A stretch of 64,000 nt of DNA from Rhyacophila brunnea (GCA_022495005.1 JAGYXB010000438.1:496001-560000), one strand, 5' to 3'. Numbered from the stretch's first letter, positions 1-11,569 are shown. Program-made: numbers and translations. The notes: generated by a model not told the origin, from the sequence alone.

Positions 1-415
1 GTTACAGTTTTCTATGTAAATTGCGCCATAAAAATTGGACGAATTCGAGATAACAACACTAACATTTCGGCGCCTGTAGAGATTCACAAATACTTGCATA
101 ACACTACTTTCTATGTTTATGATTATTACAGAGCTTTCGCGTGTGTGTTTGTGTGCACCAATAAAAATAGATACGCGAAATATTAGCGAGCACACATACA
201 CACTCTCGGAAAGTGCATATTTACGGAAACTAACACAGAGAAGTGTATAAATTTATAGACGAAATTTCACGTAGGCCAGTCCAATGTACAATTAAAAAAT
301 AGTATCGAACATTTCTATAGATAAAATATTACAGAAAAAGAAAAATTTAATAATGAAAATTATTATAGTTTCGATTGACAGTGGTTTTTTTCACCATACT
401 CAATATTATACCTAT

Positions 416-769
416 CCCATGGGCATGACCCCCACATACTGAAGCGGGCCCCCCTACCTATCACTAAGGTTAAATGCATCTGACGTTCTACAGTGGCGTT
501 TTCTAAATGGTGTTCGAGGTCAATAAAAATTCAGTGTGGTTGTCGACTATCAACATAAGTACATTAAATCAAAATTGCATTGCACGACCATGTACTTTAA
601 AATGGTAATGATTCCAAAGTAAAATAGAGCATTTTTTACTATTAGAGCATATTTAAGATGTCTGTTTATCTCAATTATGTGGTCGACCCGCCACGACGGG
701 CCCCCCTGAGCCCGGGCCCCTAGGCTAGAGTCCTGTCAGCCCACCCCTTGTGGGGGCCATGCCCATGGG
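416..769. mobile_element. TIR element, CCCATGGGCATG family, copy 1
   Basis: The two ends are inverted repeats of about 21 bp that begin CCCATGGGCATG and continue into a CCCCCACA run; the match is nearly perfect (one A/G difference). The interior is about 350 bp with no coding frame. It shares blocks with copies at 5,758-6,095 and 16,505-16,821 and a fragment at 35,608-35,695: the end block around CTAGGCTAGAG, a GTTTATCTCA block, and TTTTCTAAATGGTG. No convincing target duplication was found, so the superfamily is not assigned. It is probably a non-autonomous DNA transposon. Confidence 0.7.
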
Positions 770-775
770 TTACAA

Positions 776-1185
776 GGTTACGTAATATTGTTAATTATTG
801 TACGTAAAACATTTCACCGTGACACAGTTCGCCGTGAGCTTTCTTATCAGAAAGAGATGAACGTATAGGTACTATACGGTCTCCAATTTTATTAGATTCA
901 ATATGAACATTAATTTAATTTTCAGTAAAATTCAAGAATGAAAACCTAACCTAACTTAACAAATAATCCAGTATATCAGCTATTTAAAAAAAATGTTTGC
1001 GGCTGGCTTTCTGTAAAGTGTAAACCGACAAGAACTGTGTTTTACTTAGACATGAATTTTATGTCAGTACTATACGATCCAAAGAGGTTGGACGGTCTTT
1101 GTACGGCCATATATTTCCGATACAACATTTCACGGTTAAGTGTGACATGGCGAAATGCATACGTACAAGTTTCCGGACACGATGC
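776..1185. mobile_element. Long-TIR palindromic element (MULE-like family), degraded copy
   Basis: The left part (TTGTACGT, then ATTTCACCGTG and AGTTCGCCGTG) reappears inverted at the right end (CATTTCACGG ... GTACAAGTTTCCGG). The right half matches 2,965-3,190 in reverse orientation. The family is defined by the better preserved copy at 53,901-54,299 with its 9-bp duplication. The 60-codon frame inside is not gene-like. Boundaries are approximate. A block at about 925-1,035, containing an AACCTAACCTAAC run, is also found inverted at 7,770-7,905, so a second repeat lies inside. Confidence 0.5.
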
Positions 1186-1256
1186 CATGTCCTCCACACA
1201 AGGGGTGATAAAGCTCTAAAGGGCCACGGCATAACGAGACCGGGACGACCAGTTAA

Positions 1257-1422
1257 CGCCTTGTCCAGATAGAACGATTTGACTCGCGCGCATTCCAGGT
1301 ACCTACATGTGACCTCACTGAGTCGTCTTCATGTAATCGCCGCGTGTCACTTCTCGCGCGCGGTCGAGGTACATATGATCTCATTGGGCTGTCCACATGC
1401 ATGCGTCATCTGGACAAGCTCT
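1257..1422. mobile_element. Short palindromic GC-rich MITE, GCCTTGTCCAGAT family, copy 1
   Basis: The ends are inverted: CGCCTTGTCCAGAT at the left and ATCTGGACAAGCTC at the right. The interior is about 140 bp, GC-rich, with GGTCGAGGTAC and TGACCTCA-like words. Related copies lie at 5,638-5,757 (left end only) and 56,412-56,540. No coding capacity. High CpG content in an AT-rich genome makes these elements stand out, but they are repeats and not regulatory islands. Confidence 0.65.
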
Positions 1423-1587
1423 AAGTAAGATAACTACAATTTTGTTTGAGAGCATAGAGCATTTGGCGTCACGCGAATTTGTCGCCATTTCTGTCCTTCA
1501 CTATACCAACTTTACTACTGGGGAGAAAGAGAGAGCAATGACGCCGATGACAGTTGAGTGTATCACGGCTCGACATACGTGTATTAT

Positions 1588-1841
1588 CGATGGTGCAGAT
1601 CACAAACTTTCTTAGTCAAAAAATACGATTTTACAGGGGAATGTTAAAACTGATTTATTTGCAGCATAATACGATGAATATGACATAGGAGTTTTAATTA
1701 AAAGATCAATAAACTCTGCTATTTTTCTCTTTGACATAGGAGGTAAAGTTCAACAGATCCGTTAATTTTTTGTTGATTTTTTGATACCATAAAGTCAAAA
1801 TCATAAAATTTGACATAGAAGGTTTGTGATCTGCACCATCG
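1588..1841. mobile_element. 254-bp TIR MITE with TAT flanks
   Basis: Inverted ends of about 25 bp begin CGATGGTGCAGATCACAAAC at both sides, with one internal difference. Both ends are flanked by TAT, compatible with a TA or TAT target duplication as made by mariner-like or related transposases. The interior holds three copies of a TTGACATAGGAGG-like word (about 1,681, 1,733 and 1,810). No transposase sequence. Superfamily assignment is tentative. Confidence 0.65.
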
Positions 1842-1868
1842 TATATGCTATCTTGCTCGGGCGCATTT

Positions 1869-2032
1869 AATGTCAATAGTATTGAAAGTCTACCAACTAG
1901 CGAGTCGCGATGATCACATTGTATGCATTCGAATAGGTTTTTTGGAACAAGTTTATTGGGCCACACGTACTGAGTATGGGTAGTTTCATGGCGAGTACAC
2001 AAACTGGTGACAGTATTTCTCACCTCTAATGT
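1869..2032 (+). repeat. Dispersed repeat shared with 15,104-15,280
   Basis: The segment starts AATGTCAATAGT and continues through CTACCAACTAGCGAGT, TTATTGGGCCACAC and CTGAGTATGGGTAGTTTC to CACAAACTGGTGACAG. The same order and orientation occurs at 15,104-15,280 with scattered substitutions and a small insertion. Short frames inside are shadows. It is a dispersed repeat of unknown class; no terminal inverted repeats were seen. Confidence 0.6.
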
Positions 2033-2964
2033 GTTCCCAATATGAAGTTTTTATTTAAAAAAAATATATATATATATTCCAAAAAAGGTTTGACATTCCT
2101 TTGTTCCTAACCTAATATTGGTTTCAAAATTTCCACAGGTATCTATCTACCTCTACACGCAGTGATAAGAGATAAGATTCGGCAATGCATTAATAGACAA
2201 GAATTATTATTACTCTGTAATCAAGAAAATGATTTCGAAAAGGACGTGCAAATACCATAATCGCGAATCGATCTGCATCAAAACCTTCCATTAATCAATA
2301 GCACATAAAATGTAATCCGAGCATAATATAATATTATTTACACGACTAACTTATGCATTTCTACATGCCATTGATAAAATCTAAAATCTTTACAATTTTA
2401 ATCATTTTTTTAGAAAAGAAGATTACATGTAAGTAATACAATATGAATCATACGTAATCATTTATTATCATTCTCATTCTAAAGTCAAAGTCAGTGATTC
2501 TTTAAGCATCCACGAACCGTTCTGACATGGAAAAAATGAGAAGAATCTGGTTGGTACAGAGTTGATAAATTTTACTTGACATATCTAGCTAGCAATTAAT
2601 AAACATTTAGGTATATGTTAATGTAACATTCTATAATCTATAGGTATATTGAATATACATAATTTAAAAACATCGTGTATATTCAATAATATATAGGTTG
2701 TTACATTCTGATATCTTGTGTCTTATTCGTTGAATAAAAAAGTAAGCCAAGTTCGCCATCACTGGGCTATGGTATAAGAGGGTAAGGATCTCGATTGTAG
2801 AACACTACGAGATATACTTATTTGTAAGACGTGTTAAATAATGTTATTTTCAATGATTACGTCTGTGTCATCATAACTGTCATACTATTATGTATTAAAC
2901 TATTAAAGTTTATCACGTAAACGAAACGCGCATCCATTATTTGAAGACGGTCTGCGCGCTTTGT

Positions 2965-3190
2965 GTCATTTCGTGTCCGGAAACTTGTACGTATGCAGTT
3001 CGCCATATCACACTTCACCGTGAAATGTTGTATCGGAAAATATAGTCGTATATTTAAGACCGTCCAACCTCTTTGGGTCGTATAGTAGGTACTGAGATAA
3101 AATTCACGCCTAAATAAAACACGGTTCCTGACGGTTTACAAAAAGCTTTTACATACAATTTACATGTAACCGTGTCATATGTGTTTTATG
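2965..3190 (-). mobile_element. Half copy of MULE-like long-TIR family
   Basis: Starts with CGGAAACTTGTACGTATGCAG and runs through AGTTCGCC and TTCACCGTGAAATGTTG to CCAACCTCTTTGGGTCGTATA. It is the reverse complement of 1,015-1,180 at high similarity. Only one arm plus internal sequence is present. It probably represents a truncated element or one end of a larger copy. Confidence 0.5.
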
Positions 3191-3328
3191 GTTTAAAGTA
3201 ATAAAACAAACCCTGCCTCAAAAACTTGGTCCATGGCGACTGGCTTTTACATTTATATGTAGGTACTTAATTGATCTGTTCTGTGGGGGGGCATCTAAAT
3301 TACTCAGCGTCTCGGAACTCTACGCAAT

Positions 3329-3421
3329 TTAATCTGCCAGTGTAAAGCCAAATAAAACCAGGTCACAATAATCGATCCGCCCAAAAAATGCACTCGACAG
3401 TGCAGCCCTGAGTGCAATAAG
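3329..3421 (-). pseudogene. LINE reverse-transcriptase fragment (CR1/Jockey-like)
   Basis: About 30 codons on the minus strand read ALSSAFFGRIDYCDLVLFG. In CR1 and Jockey-type non-LTR retrotransposons the late reverse-transcriptase/thumb region commonly has a motif of the form LxxSRIDYCNxLLFG, which this resembles well. Sequence upstream in the same frame (to 3,538) is weaker. No start, catalytic FADD box or endonuclease is present, so it is a dead fragment. The clade is a guess; only the RIDYC motif supports it. Confidence 0.45.
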
Positions 3422-3920
3422 TTTAGTTATTTTCTGTTTACACTGACAGTCGATCGTTTCTAAGTATTGCCAGTGGAATTTAACTATTAATTCGATAACA
3501 ATGGCGTATTGTCGTCCGTCGAAATAATAATTGAGCATGTTTACAATATCTAGATTCTAGACTATTGTAACAGAGACCATAAACATTAAATACCACCACT
3601 GACTGCGATTTGCGAATTAATTAGGTGTCCATTTACAAGACATGGAAACCTAGTCGCCTATAAAAATAATGTTTAGATTGTTCCACAAGTAAAAAACAGA
3701 AGAAAGACTAGTATTTGTGAATGATACATTTATTATTGATAAATCATAGATAAGAAATAATCTGTGCTTTGAAATAGTTTTGAGCTTTCAAACCAGTGCT
3801 GCCAACCGTATTACAATTATGTATTAAAAGTACCAAGTATACATTAACATACCTATTCATTTTCTCTTGTCTTCTATAGAAAATTTATAAGATAAATACA
3901 TACATATTATTATAATATTT

Positions 3921-4150
3921 TTTTTTCGACCATGTCCGATCCTAATAGGATCATATGGGCCTCCACAGAGTAGAGGTTTGTATTAACAGATTTTGTTTTT
4001 TACGAGAAATGGATGTCAGCCACTTGCTCAACCTATTAGATCCATACCCTGACTCACGCACAAATTGAAAAACAATATGTGTATTTGCCAGACCCAAGAT
4101 GAACCTGGGACAGTGCAACGCTTAAGCCGCGGGGCCACAGTGGGGTTTAA
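3921..4150 (-). mobile_element. tRNA-headed SINE, family A (3' end TCGGACATGGT), minus-strand copy
   Basis: Read on the minus strand: a tRNA-like head with a degraded B box (CCCAGGTTC changed near 4,100), then CAAATACACATATTG, a GGGTATGGATCTAATAG block, TGGCTGACATCCATTTC, AATACAAACCTCTACTCTG, GGCCCATATGATCC and the tail AGGATCGGACATGGTCG followed by A-rich sequence. The best full-length sister is at 39,457-39,682. The 60-codon minus frame here is a shadow of the SINE. Confidence 0.75.
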
Positions 4151-4359
4151 TATAGGTATTACGCCAAAATAATTACTAGGTATAATTTTGAAATGCGGTT
4201 CCGAAAGCAAAATTATCGATCGGTCTCTCGAAAAGGTTAAAAAAAGCTCTTGAATATGGTTTTGAAGGAAAATTTTCTGTCTGTGTTCTGTTCAATTAAT
4301 AGGTACCAAATCTGCTTCCGAAGAGAAATGAGAGAAAATGATTGTTGGGAAAAAATATA

Positions 4360-4465
4360 TTTTTAAAATTCAGAAGATTTTGAACTTTTTTGATCCATGC
4401 ATGCATGCAATCTTGCAATTTGCACTATAAATACGTGCCTACTGTCAGTAGTAAATCTATGCACG
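4360..4465 (+). repeat. Arm of CGTTTACA/GATCCATGCATG repeat
   Basis: AAAATTCAGAAG, then TTTTTTGATCCATGCATG, CAATCTTGCAA and ATCTATGCACGT, matching 18,745-18,855 in the same orientation. The latter ends in CCATGCACCTGTAAACGGGG, which is the terminal sequence of the element at 9,485-9,898. So this is a solo, truncated end of that family. Confidence 0.5.
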
Positions 4466-4939
4466 TACGGAGTATTATTATTACATTATCACTAGATGTG
4501 CCTACACGCTTTTTTACATTTACAGACTCAATAATTCCTATGGGAATATTATGGTTTGATCGAACATTTCTATCCCGCGACTATATGTTGGACGTGCCTC
4601 ATAATGTAGTGATTTATACGTCTTGTATATTTTTTTTATAATACTGGCCCAAAATAAATAGCTCGACACAAGGCTAGACACTTGAATCGGGATAAAAATT
4701 AACGTTAGTATTTTGTTAAAAGAGAAAAACGATACTGAAACAATAAAATACACATTTTACGTCGACTATACGTCATCTTGTTACCTATAAACAATAAATG
4801 TACGGAAGGTTTTTCGTTTTAATTTTGTTTTAAAAAACGGACCAGCCTAAATGTTATACTATGTTTAATTTTTACCCCCAGACACGTTACATATAAGTAT
4901 GTAAGTAGGTATGTACATTCCTCCAAACATTAGGCATAA

Positions 4940-5476
4940 AGCCCATTGACGCAGCGAGTGCGGCGCTCGCGCAAAATTTCTATAAGTGGCGCGTAAATCA
5001 TCAAAAATACAACGTAATCAAATACGCCAGCGCCCACTGGACTTAACGATGCCTTGCGCCCCGCCTGCCGCATGAGTCACCGTTTTTCGCTTCTCGGCGA
5101 TACGATTTAATGAAAATACAAAGAAGTCCATTCATTGAACACGGCTACCAAAATTACGCTGCTTGAGGCCTCGTCGATCGACGGGCGAAAAGCAATTATT
5201 TAATTACAGAGAAGTCATTGTTTAATTTTATTGCGTGTTCAGTTTATCGCTGGTTGAATAATGTCGTCGTAAATATTAATGACAAGCCCCGAAATAATAT
5301 AATATTTTTATTGCTTTGTTATGAGAGGCGCTGTAATAAAAATTATTTTGTGCTGCTTGGGCCGCTTATTACATAGGTGAAGGGTAATACGCGGGAAGAG
5401 ACGTGTGATTATGGTTATGAATAAACACTGCATACGCGGACTTCGCCCGCTCGTCACGTTCTATGGGCACCATCGC
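4940..5476 (-). mobile_element. Harbinger-like MITE (TWA flanks), copy 1
   Basis: A ~540-bp element homologous along its length, in opposite orientation, to 10,875-11,427. The right end reads GGGCACCATCGC followed by TTA; the left end is eroded (AGCCCATTGACGC) after TAA. Interior landmarks shared by both copies: CGTCGATCGACGGGCG, AATAATATAATATTTTTATTG, TGTGATTATGGTTATGAATAAACA. GC-rich ends with an AT-rich centre. No transposase. Confidence 0.75.
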
Positions 5477-5637
5477 TTAGACATAAGTTAATTATTGATT
5501 CATTATCTTTACCTACCTATTATTTAATGAGACTGAACGATGTTCATGGTAGAAAACACTATTTCGAAAGGAGTGAAATTGGCTAGCTAGCGAAAAATAT
5601 TATAAGTATTCCAAAACATAAAAAAATATGTAATCAG

Positions 5638-5757
5638 GCCTTGTCCAGATGGCGCGATTTGACTCCGTATATTGATTTGACGCGTATTCCAGGTACCGTT
5701 GACCTCCTTGAGCCGTCCACGCGACAAGCGCAAGCAATCGCTAGACTCTCGAGTACG
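5638..5757. mobile_element. GCCTTGTCCAGAT-family MITE, right side eroded
   Basis: Starts GGCCTTGTCCAGATGGCGCG, continues GATTTGACGCGTATTCCAGGTACC and TGACCTCCTTGAGCCGTCCAC. It runs directly into the next element at 5,758, which probably removed its right end. Sisters are at 1,257-1,422 and 56,412-56,540. Confidence 0.55.
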
Positions 5758-6095
5758 CCCCCATGCTAGGATTTTTGGCGGCCCCCCTACCTATCGATAC
5801 GGACAAAGGCGTTAGCGTTTTCTAAATGGTGAACGCGGTAACAATAATGTATAGGTATATTTAGATTTTTTTTACATCTTGATACACCCATTTGAATTAT
5901 GGAGTTGTCGAGTATCAATACACTTAAATATAATTAAATAAAACTATCGGAGGAAAATAGCGCCACAGGCGACTTTTTTTAAAACTATTAAATCAAATTT
6001 GCGATGTGTGTTTATCTCACTTATCTGATCGACTCACCTCGCCGGGCACCCAGGCTAGAGCCCTGTCAGCTCCCCCCCCCTTGTGGGGGCCATGG
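5758..6095. mobile_element. TIR element, CCCATGGGCATG family, copy 2
   Basis: Shares with copy 1 the left block GGCCCCCCTACCTATC, the TTTTCTAAATGGTG block, the GTTTATCTCA block and the right block CAGGCTAGAGCCCTGTCAGC followed by TTGTGGGGGCCATGG. The left terminus has mutated to CCCCCATGC. No coding sequence. Confidence 0.6.
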
Positions 6096-6838
6096 TAATA
6101 ATACATAGGTACATAATTTGAAAACACCTCAAACATAATTATATGAAGTATCGACTGGCACTATAACATTCGAAAACATAATTTATATTCTAATTTACAA
6201 CTGAAAGCCAAGCGTACAAATAGCTGCCATGAGAATTAGGTTTTTAGGCTTATCAACATATTCACGACATACCTATACGGAACTAATCGTTAGTACAAAG
6301 TTCTATTGATTTCCAAAATTCACTTGGTCAAAACACTTATCGAAAAATAGTATTGAGTTTTGTTAACCAAGTTGAGGCAAAAAATAATCAACCAATAATT
6401 CATTGTAAACATCCGGTAGGAGTCTGATTTACTAAGAAATTAACCGTTGCCTCTTATCAGAGTGTTGTAATATGATATTAGGTTATTACTGTAGGATATT
6501 AAAAATAATAAAAAGAAAAACTATGTTATACTATTGGTATGCCACCCAGTCGTTAAATGCATAGATGCGTCGGATTCATTGACGTCTTAGTTTATCTATC
6601 TAACCCACCCACGGATTTTCAAGCGATAGGTATCGTTAGAGTACAACATGTAAAATTATATGTAATAAAGATAGTGAGTATTGAATTACAATGAAATGAA
6701 GAGATGGTAATTGTGGTCAGTAGTGTCACTGTTGATATTAATTGTGACAAGACTCTTGACTATTTAAATGATTATTGATTAGAATGATTAGTATACTCTT
6801 GCTATTTACTGAATTCAACACTCAACTTGACTTTGGTT

Positions 6839-6901
6839 AAAACCAAATACCGCCTATTCGACGCCAGCATTCTGACGATGCTTCTTTACGGTAGCGAAGG
6901 T
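6839..6901 (+). pseudogene. LINE reverse-transcriptase fragment
   Basis: Translates to KTKYRLFDASILTMLLYGSE. Non-LTR retrotransposons carry a conserved KxxLFDxxVLPxLLYGxE segment just after the catalytic palm, and this is a close fit. After the GSE residues the frame becomes unrecognisable. Weak traces of the following region may continue to about 7,760 (for example KERINQLIMKRRR near 7,520), but I would not annotate those as certain. Dead fragment. Confidence 0.5.
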
Positions 6902-8289
6902 TCAGGCTTCGAGAACAGATACTGTGTATGCGGTGATATGACTTTACGAGTAACAGACAGGGAGACTTCGATCACGAAATACTCAAAAAGATGAGACTGA
7001 AACTAAAATTCCAGCCAGTATCTAGCTAACGTATTTCAATAGGTCACAGCAAGACTGAAATCTCTCAGTTTTAAAACGTTCGCGACTAAACTGAAGAGAC
7101 GCGACATGATAGTCTCCCATTCTCCCATAAAACAGTGGTGCCAATATCAGTAGATTCGATGAAAAATCATATTTTCTTACCAAAATTGGTAGCACTGAAC
7201 TGAACAAGCAATAAAAAGTCAAGACGCCAAAAGTTAAAGATGGGCGAATCGATTTTTAATTTAAAACTTGTGAAATACTCCTGTCTGTATAATTACAGGC
7301 TGCCAGAATAGTCCCGTAAAGATGTTACGGAGAATGCTTAGAATGAAGTAGGAATGACAACGGGTTTAACAGTTTGAGGTTATGATATTATTATTTCAAG
7401 TGGATTTCAGTAGCGCCGTGTGCGAAGCATCAGTCATTGGCCAGTTTATGTGTTTCATCAGCAACCAATTCGTCAGATTTTGTTTCTCCATGAGCGAAAG
7501 GCCTTAGGGAGATAAAAGAACGAATCAATCAACTGATAATGAAGAGGCGACGTTGTGCCTGGCTTGACTGCTCCTGCTGGATGCCTGAAGAAAATAATTT
7601 CAACCTGGCCTGTCTGTAGGTTAAGCCAACCGGATTCCAGCATCTTGGAAGGCCACTAAATACTATCTACAGAGAGTACACGGCGAAGTTATCAGAGAAT
7701 GACACAAGAATACTGGCGATCGCTGTGTGGTGTCCATATGCTCCAACTAAGGTTCGGACATGGGCGAAGAAGATTTTCTGAATGAGTTATACAGAAAATT
7801 CGGTTCTTGTCAGTTTAAGGGAAGCCAGTGGCAAACAAATTTTGAATATAGCCTTATAGATATACTTACTGGATTATTTGTTAGGTTAGGTTTTCATTCT
7901 TGAATTTTGCCAAAATCGGTCATGGAAATTAGCGCGGTTCCCAGCTGGCTTCTACCAAAAATTCTTATACGAATACAAGTCTGTCAGAAGATTTAACCTA
8001 TCCTTCAAGAATGTCTCTGCATGTGACATAAATACAAAATTTTTCAAGAGGTGAATATACCTGTTGTAGTTGGCATGCAAAAAATAATTCAGAAATCCCT
8101 CGGTAATTTAGTGTTAAATAGGGAAAATCCTCTTTGAAACACTGGTCTACCTATTTTCCTATTCAAGAAGAATATGCTTTGCCGAATTTTTGAAAAATTC
8201 GTCATTACTTTGTGTAGGCAACTACTTCAAATTCTTGAGGGATACCATTATGAATATTAAATAAAGTAAAGAGCCGCCCATATGTATGT

Positions 8290-8356
8290 GATTGTTCAAA
8301 ATTACTAACAACCTCTTGGTACGAAAAAGCAGGGACATGGTAATTAATAATTTAAA
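8290..8356 (+). mobile_element. 3' end of tRNA-headed SINE, family B
   Basis: GTGATTGTTCAAA, ACTAACAACCTC, TACGAAAAAGCAGGGACATGG and TTAATAATT followed by A-rich sequence. The same string terminates the complete family B SINE at 45,345-45,533. This copy has lost its tRNA-like head (5' truncation). Confidence 0.65.
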
Positions 8357-8790
8357 AAATCGGTGTGTGTACTTATGCTCACTTCTTTGGCGTAACAAAA
8401 CAAAAACAAAACTAATGATAAACTAGATTCTTTGACTAGACCTTAATTATCTTGTTAAATTACACACTCAAAAAAAGGACTGCTTATTGGAAAGCCGTTG
8501 GTTTATTTCTATACACTTTAACTTATATTACTAACTGACGTTTAATCGTTTGTTGTGAATTACGTAAGGAATTGCAAATGGCCGACAATAATAAATTCGC
8601 TGCTTAGGCAACGAAACAATTCTAAACTATAATATTATACTGTATAATCGTCACGATTGCAGTATCATACTGTGGCGTGCGTTTTTTTTCGTGTGAAAAA
8701 ATGAATTATGTGTTACATGTCACACGCCAAAAATACACTCTGATCTTGATTTTCCAAACGCAATAAAAGAAGTATAACTTCAAAAAAATC

Positions 8791-8855
8791 ATAAATATAA
8801 TGAACTACCCTCGATAGCCGCCGATAACAGCCTTGTGTATATAATGGATAGTATG
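8791..8855 (-). repeat. Solo arm of foldback family
   Basis: AAATATAATGAACTACCCTC, ATAGCCGCCGATAACAGCC and TTGTGTATATAATGG match the right arm of the foldback element at 18,383-18,667 (GATAAACTACCCTCGAGG ... GATAGCAGCC). Only one arm is present here. Confidence 0.55.
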
Positions 8856-9392
8856 CCAAATGTATTGATTTTTACTTCAGGGATCCAGTAGAATTCTTCT
8901 GGTATTAGTATTCTTTGCTAAACTGGTTGATTTGTGGTTTATGTAGTGCTACACGTTTTTTGACATGGTGTACAGTGACTCGTGATACAGTGAGGCCTAT
9001 AATTTAACAAAAAGCGTAATAATAGAGACAAACTCTTTCTAAGTAGAAAAATATATTTTTGCGGTTTTGATAATGCCCGGAATGCGGAGTTTAGGTTATT
9101 TGTATTTCTTATCGCATGCATCACTTTTTGGAAATAGATGATCTGACTTTTTGGATAAAATGTCACTAGACAGATACATTGTAATATTTTATAAATAATG
9201 TATGATTAATATCTAATTTAATATAGTAAACTGTGTGGAGAAAAATGATTAATTTCCTTAGACAGTAAAAATAAAGCTAGCATTGTTATGAATAATATAC
9301 ATGCCAAAATCATCAGACGAACAAGGCGTAGGGCGTAGGGCATAAGTGCATTCGGGTATCTGAATTTCATTTTCAAAAGCGACCTTCCATCA

Positions 9393-10062
9393 GTAGCGAA
9401 AGGTGAAAGTAAGCCGGATGCAACACAGATAGTGCACATTAAACTTTGTCTGTCAAAGGTATTTGTTTTAATTGAACTAATACCTCGTTTACACGTGCAT
9501 GGATGTACTGTGCATAGTAAGAAAATGTATGGGGAAGCATATATTATCCTGCAGTTGGCAAGATTGCGTGCATAAATCAAACAAGATTGGAATATTCCAA
9601 ATTGTGATGATTTATTGCGCGCAAGTAAGATTATTTTCGATCTGCGCCTGCGCAGTAGAGCGATAGGGGCGAAGATGCCGGTAAAAAAATTAACTACTCA
9701 TTTTGAGCTCCGATTTTCAATACGACCTTTCAGATAGTAGTATAAAATGACAACATCGCGCCTCGCTTGCTCTTGAAGAATGAGATTGGAGAAACAGTCA
9801 GCACTTTTACCAGTAAACAGTTATTGTCATGACAGTTTAAAATAAGCACGATTGCCGACAGTAATTCCATGCATGTGTACAGGCGCTATAATACTACAAT
9901 GTGTAGAATGTGTGTTTTTTAAAATTCAATTAAACCCTTCCTAATTCAAGACATAGTAGATAATGGTCAAAAAATATTCGATTATCTATATAATAACTAA
10001 TCAACACCATCTGAAATAATATGTATTCTTAATTCAACGAAAACAAATAAGTATGACTGAAA
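9393..10062. mobile_element. Nested elements: palindromic 130-bp-arm repeat split by a 414-bp TIR element
   Basis: The outer element (left part 9,393-9,483; right part 9,899-10,062) belongs to the family seen intact at 21,593-21,960 and 51,428-51,722: arm words AGCGAAAGGTG, ATAGTGCACATTAAACTTTGTC, then TTTTAAAATTCAATTAA and GTATTCTTAATTCAACGAAAA. The inner element, about 9,485-9,898, has inverted ends CGTTTACACGTGCATGGA and TCCATGCATGTGTACAGG. No transposase frame in either. The minus-strand frames here are shadows. Confidence 0.6.
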
Positions 10063-10374
10063 AAGTTTACAACCATTTTTGTCGGATCGCCCATAGCATA
10101 CCTGAAGTAGGTAGGTATAATGTAGCTTACTTTTAATTTTTAGTGAAAAAAAGGCATTGTGTCGTCAGACGAATATGTTAGATTTTATGAAGCCATCGAC
10201 ATATAAATAACTTTTTTACGTAAGTAACTCATTTATATTTTTAATATTTTGTACAAAGAACTCCATTTTTATAAAGTAAATATTTTTCTTCTAAACTAGT
10301 GTTTTTCCTAGTCATTGGTCCTAATTAAACATAATTTATTTTTATTTATAAATGTAAAGTTGTACTCCGACTTG

Positions 10375-10460
10375 CGGACGGCAAAAAATAATGTTCAACA
10401 GTAGGTAGGTGGAACGAAATTTCGCAGTCGAATTCGCAGTCAGATCGCGAATCGGGATAC
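10375..10460 (-). repeat. Diverged fragment of TTAA-flanked MITE family
   Basis: ACGGCAAAAAATAATGTTCAAC, AGGTGGAACGAAATTT and the GCAGTC..GCGAATCGG block parallel 52,290-52,360 of the TTAA-flanked MITE. Divergence is high, so this is tentative. Confidence 0.35.
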
Positions 10461-10874
10461 TACTGTATTGCAAACCCTTAATATAAAAAATGTTACCTAA
10501 GTGAAAAACTAATACATTATGTTTGTCTAGTAGAGGCACGTCATATCTATTAACTCCTCGTTATAACTCGATATGCGTAGTGAATATATAGTGCAATAAA
10601 AAAATGTTTATTATAAATAAGTCATCAAAACACCAATCCAGGAAATGATAGCCACACCACAGACATTATTTTTTATTATCGTCTATACTAGACATTTCAT
10701 GCTGAACTTTGTTATGATATAAAATGCATAAATCCAACTAGTGCAATGTTACACAACTGCCTCATCATGAAAATGATACCGTTGGTATTTTTTAATAAAC
10801 TAACGATCACCTACTGACATCGTCCGCGTGAAATAAGGAAAGAAAAAATATAAGCAATATGCAGGGATACCTAA

Positions 10875-11427
10875 GCGATGGTGCCCACAGACGCGTCGGG
10901 CGCGCGAAGTCGGCGAATGCAGTGTTTATTCATAACCATAATCACACGTCTCTTCCCGCGCATTACCCTTCACCTATGTTATAAGCGGCCCAAGCAGCAC
11001 AAAATAAATATTATTACAGCGCCTCTCATAACAAAGCAATAAAAATATTATATTATTTCGGGGCTTGTAATTAAAATTTACGATGACATTATTCAACCAG
11101 CGATAAACTGAACACGCAATAAAATAAAACAATGACTTCTCTGTAATTAAATAATTGCTTTCCGCCCGTCGATCGACGATGCCTCGCGCAGCATGTTTTT
11201 GCTCGCTGTGTTCAATGAATGGACTCATTGTATTTTCTTTCATTCGTATCGCCGATAAGCGGTGATTCGCGAAAAAACGATGATTCATGCGGCGCGCGCG
11301 TATAATGCGTCGCCATATCCAGTGGGCGCTGGCGTATTTGATTACGTTGTATTTTCAATGATTTATGCGCCACTTGTAGAAATTTTGCGCGAGTGCGGCG
11401 CCCGACGCGTTCTGTGGGCACCATCGC
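10875..11427 (+). mobile_element. Harbinger-like MITE (TAA flanks), copy 2, complete
   Basis: Both ends carry an inverted repeat starting GCGATGGTGCCCACAG and continuing ACGCGTCGGGCGC, each flanked outward by TAA. A 3-bp TWA target duplication is the hallmark of PIF/Harbinger transposition, so a non-autonomous Harbinger-type element is the best reading. Length 553 bp, GC-rich ends, AT-rich core, no transposase. It lies in opposite orientation to the copy at 4,940-5,476. The two ~100-codon minus-strand frames here are shadows. Confidence 0.8.
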
Positions 11428-11507
11428 TAAGACAAAGTTAATCGGATAGATCCACGGATAATTATCTATACAGCCGAAAGTGAAGGAGTCTCAATTTTTT
11501 TTCCTAG

Positions 11508-11565
11508 GCCCTCTCCACCATAATGCCGTACTTAAACTGATGCAGGGCCCAAACAATTTACCCAC
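11508..11565 (+). repeat. Solo terminal arm of foldback family
   Basis: CTCTCCACCATAATGCCGTACTTAAACTGATGCAGGGCCCAAACAAT parallels, word by word, the outer arm of the 45,011-45,699 foldback element (CTCTACCATAAAG ... CTGATGCGGTG ... CCAAACAATAG). Single diverged arm. Confidence 0.5.
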
Positions 11566-11569
11566 TCTC

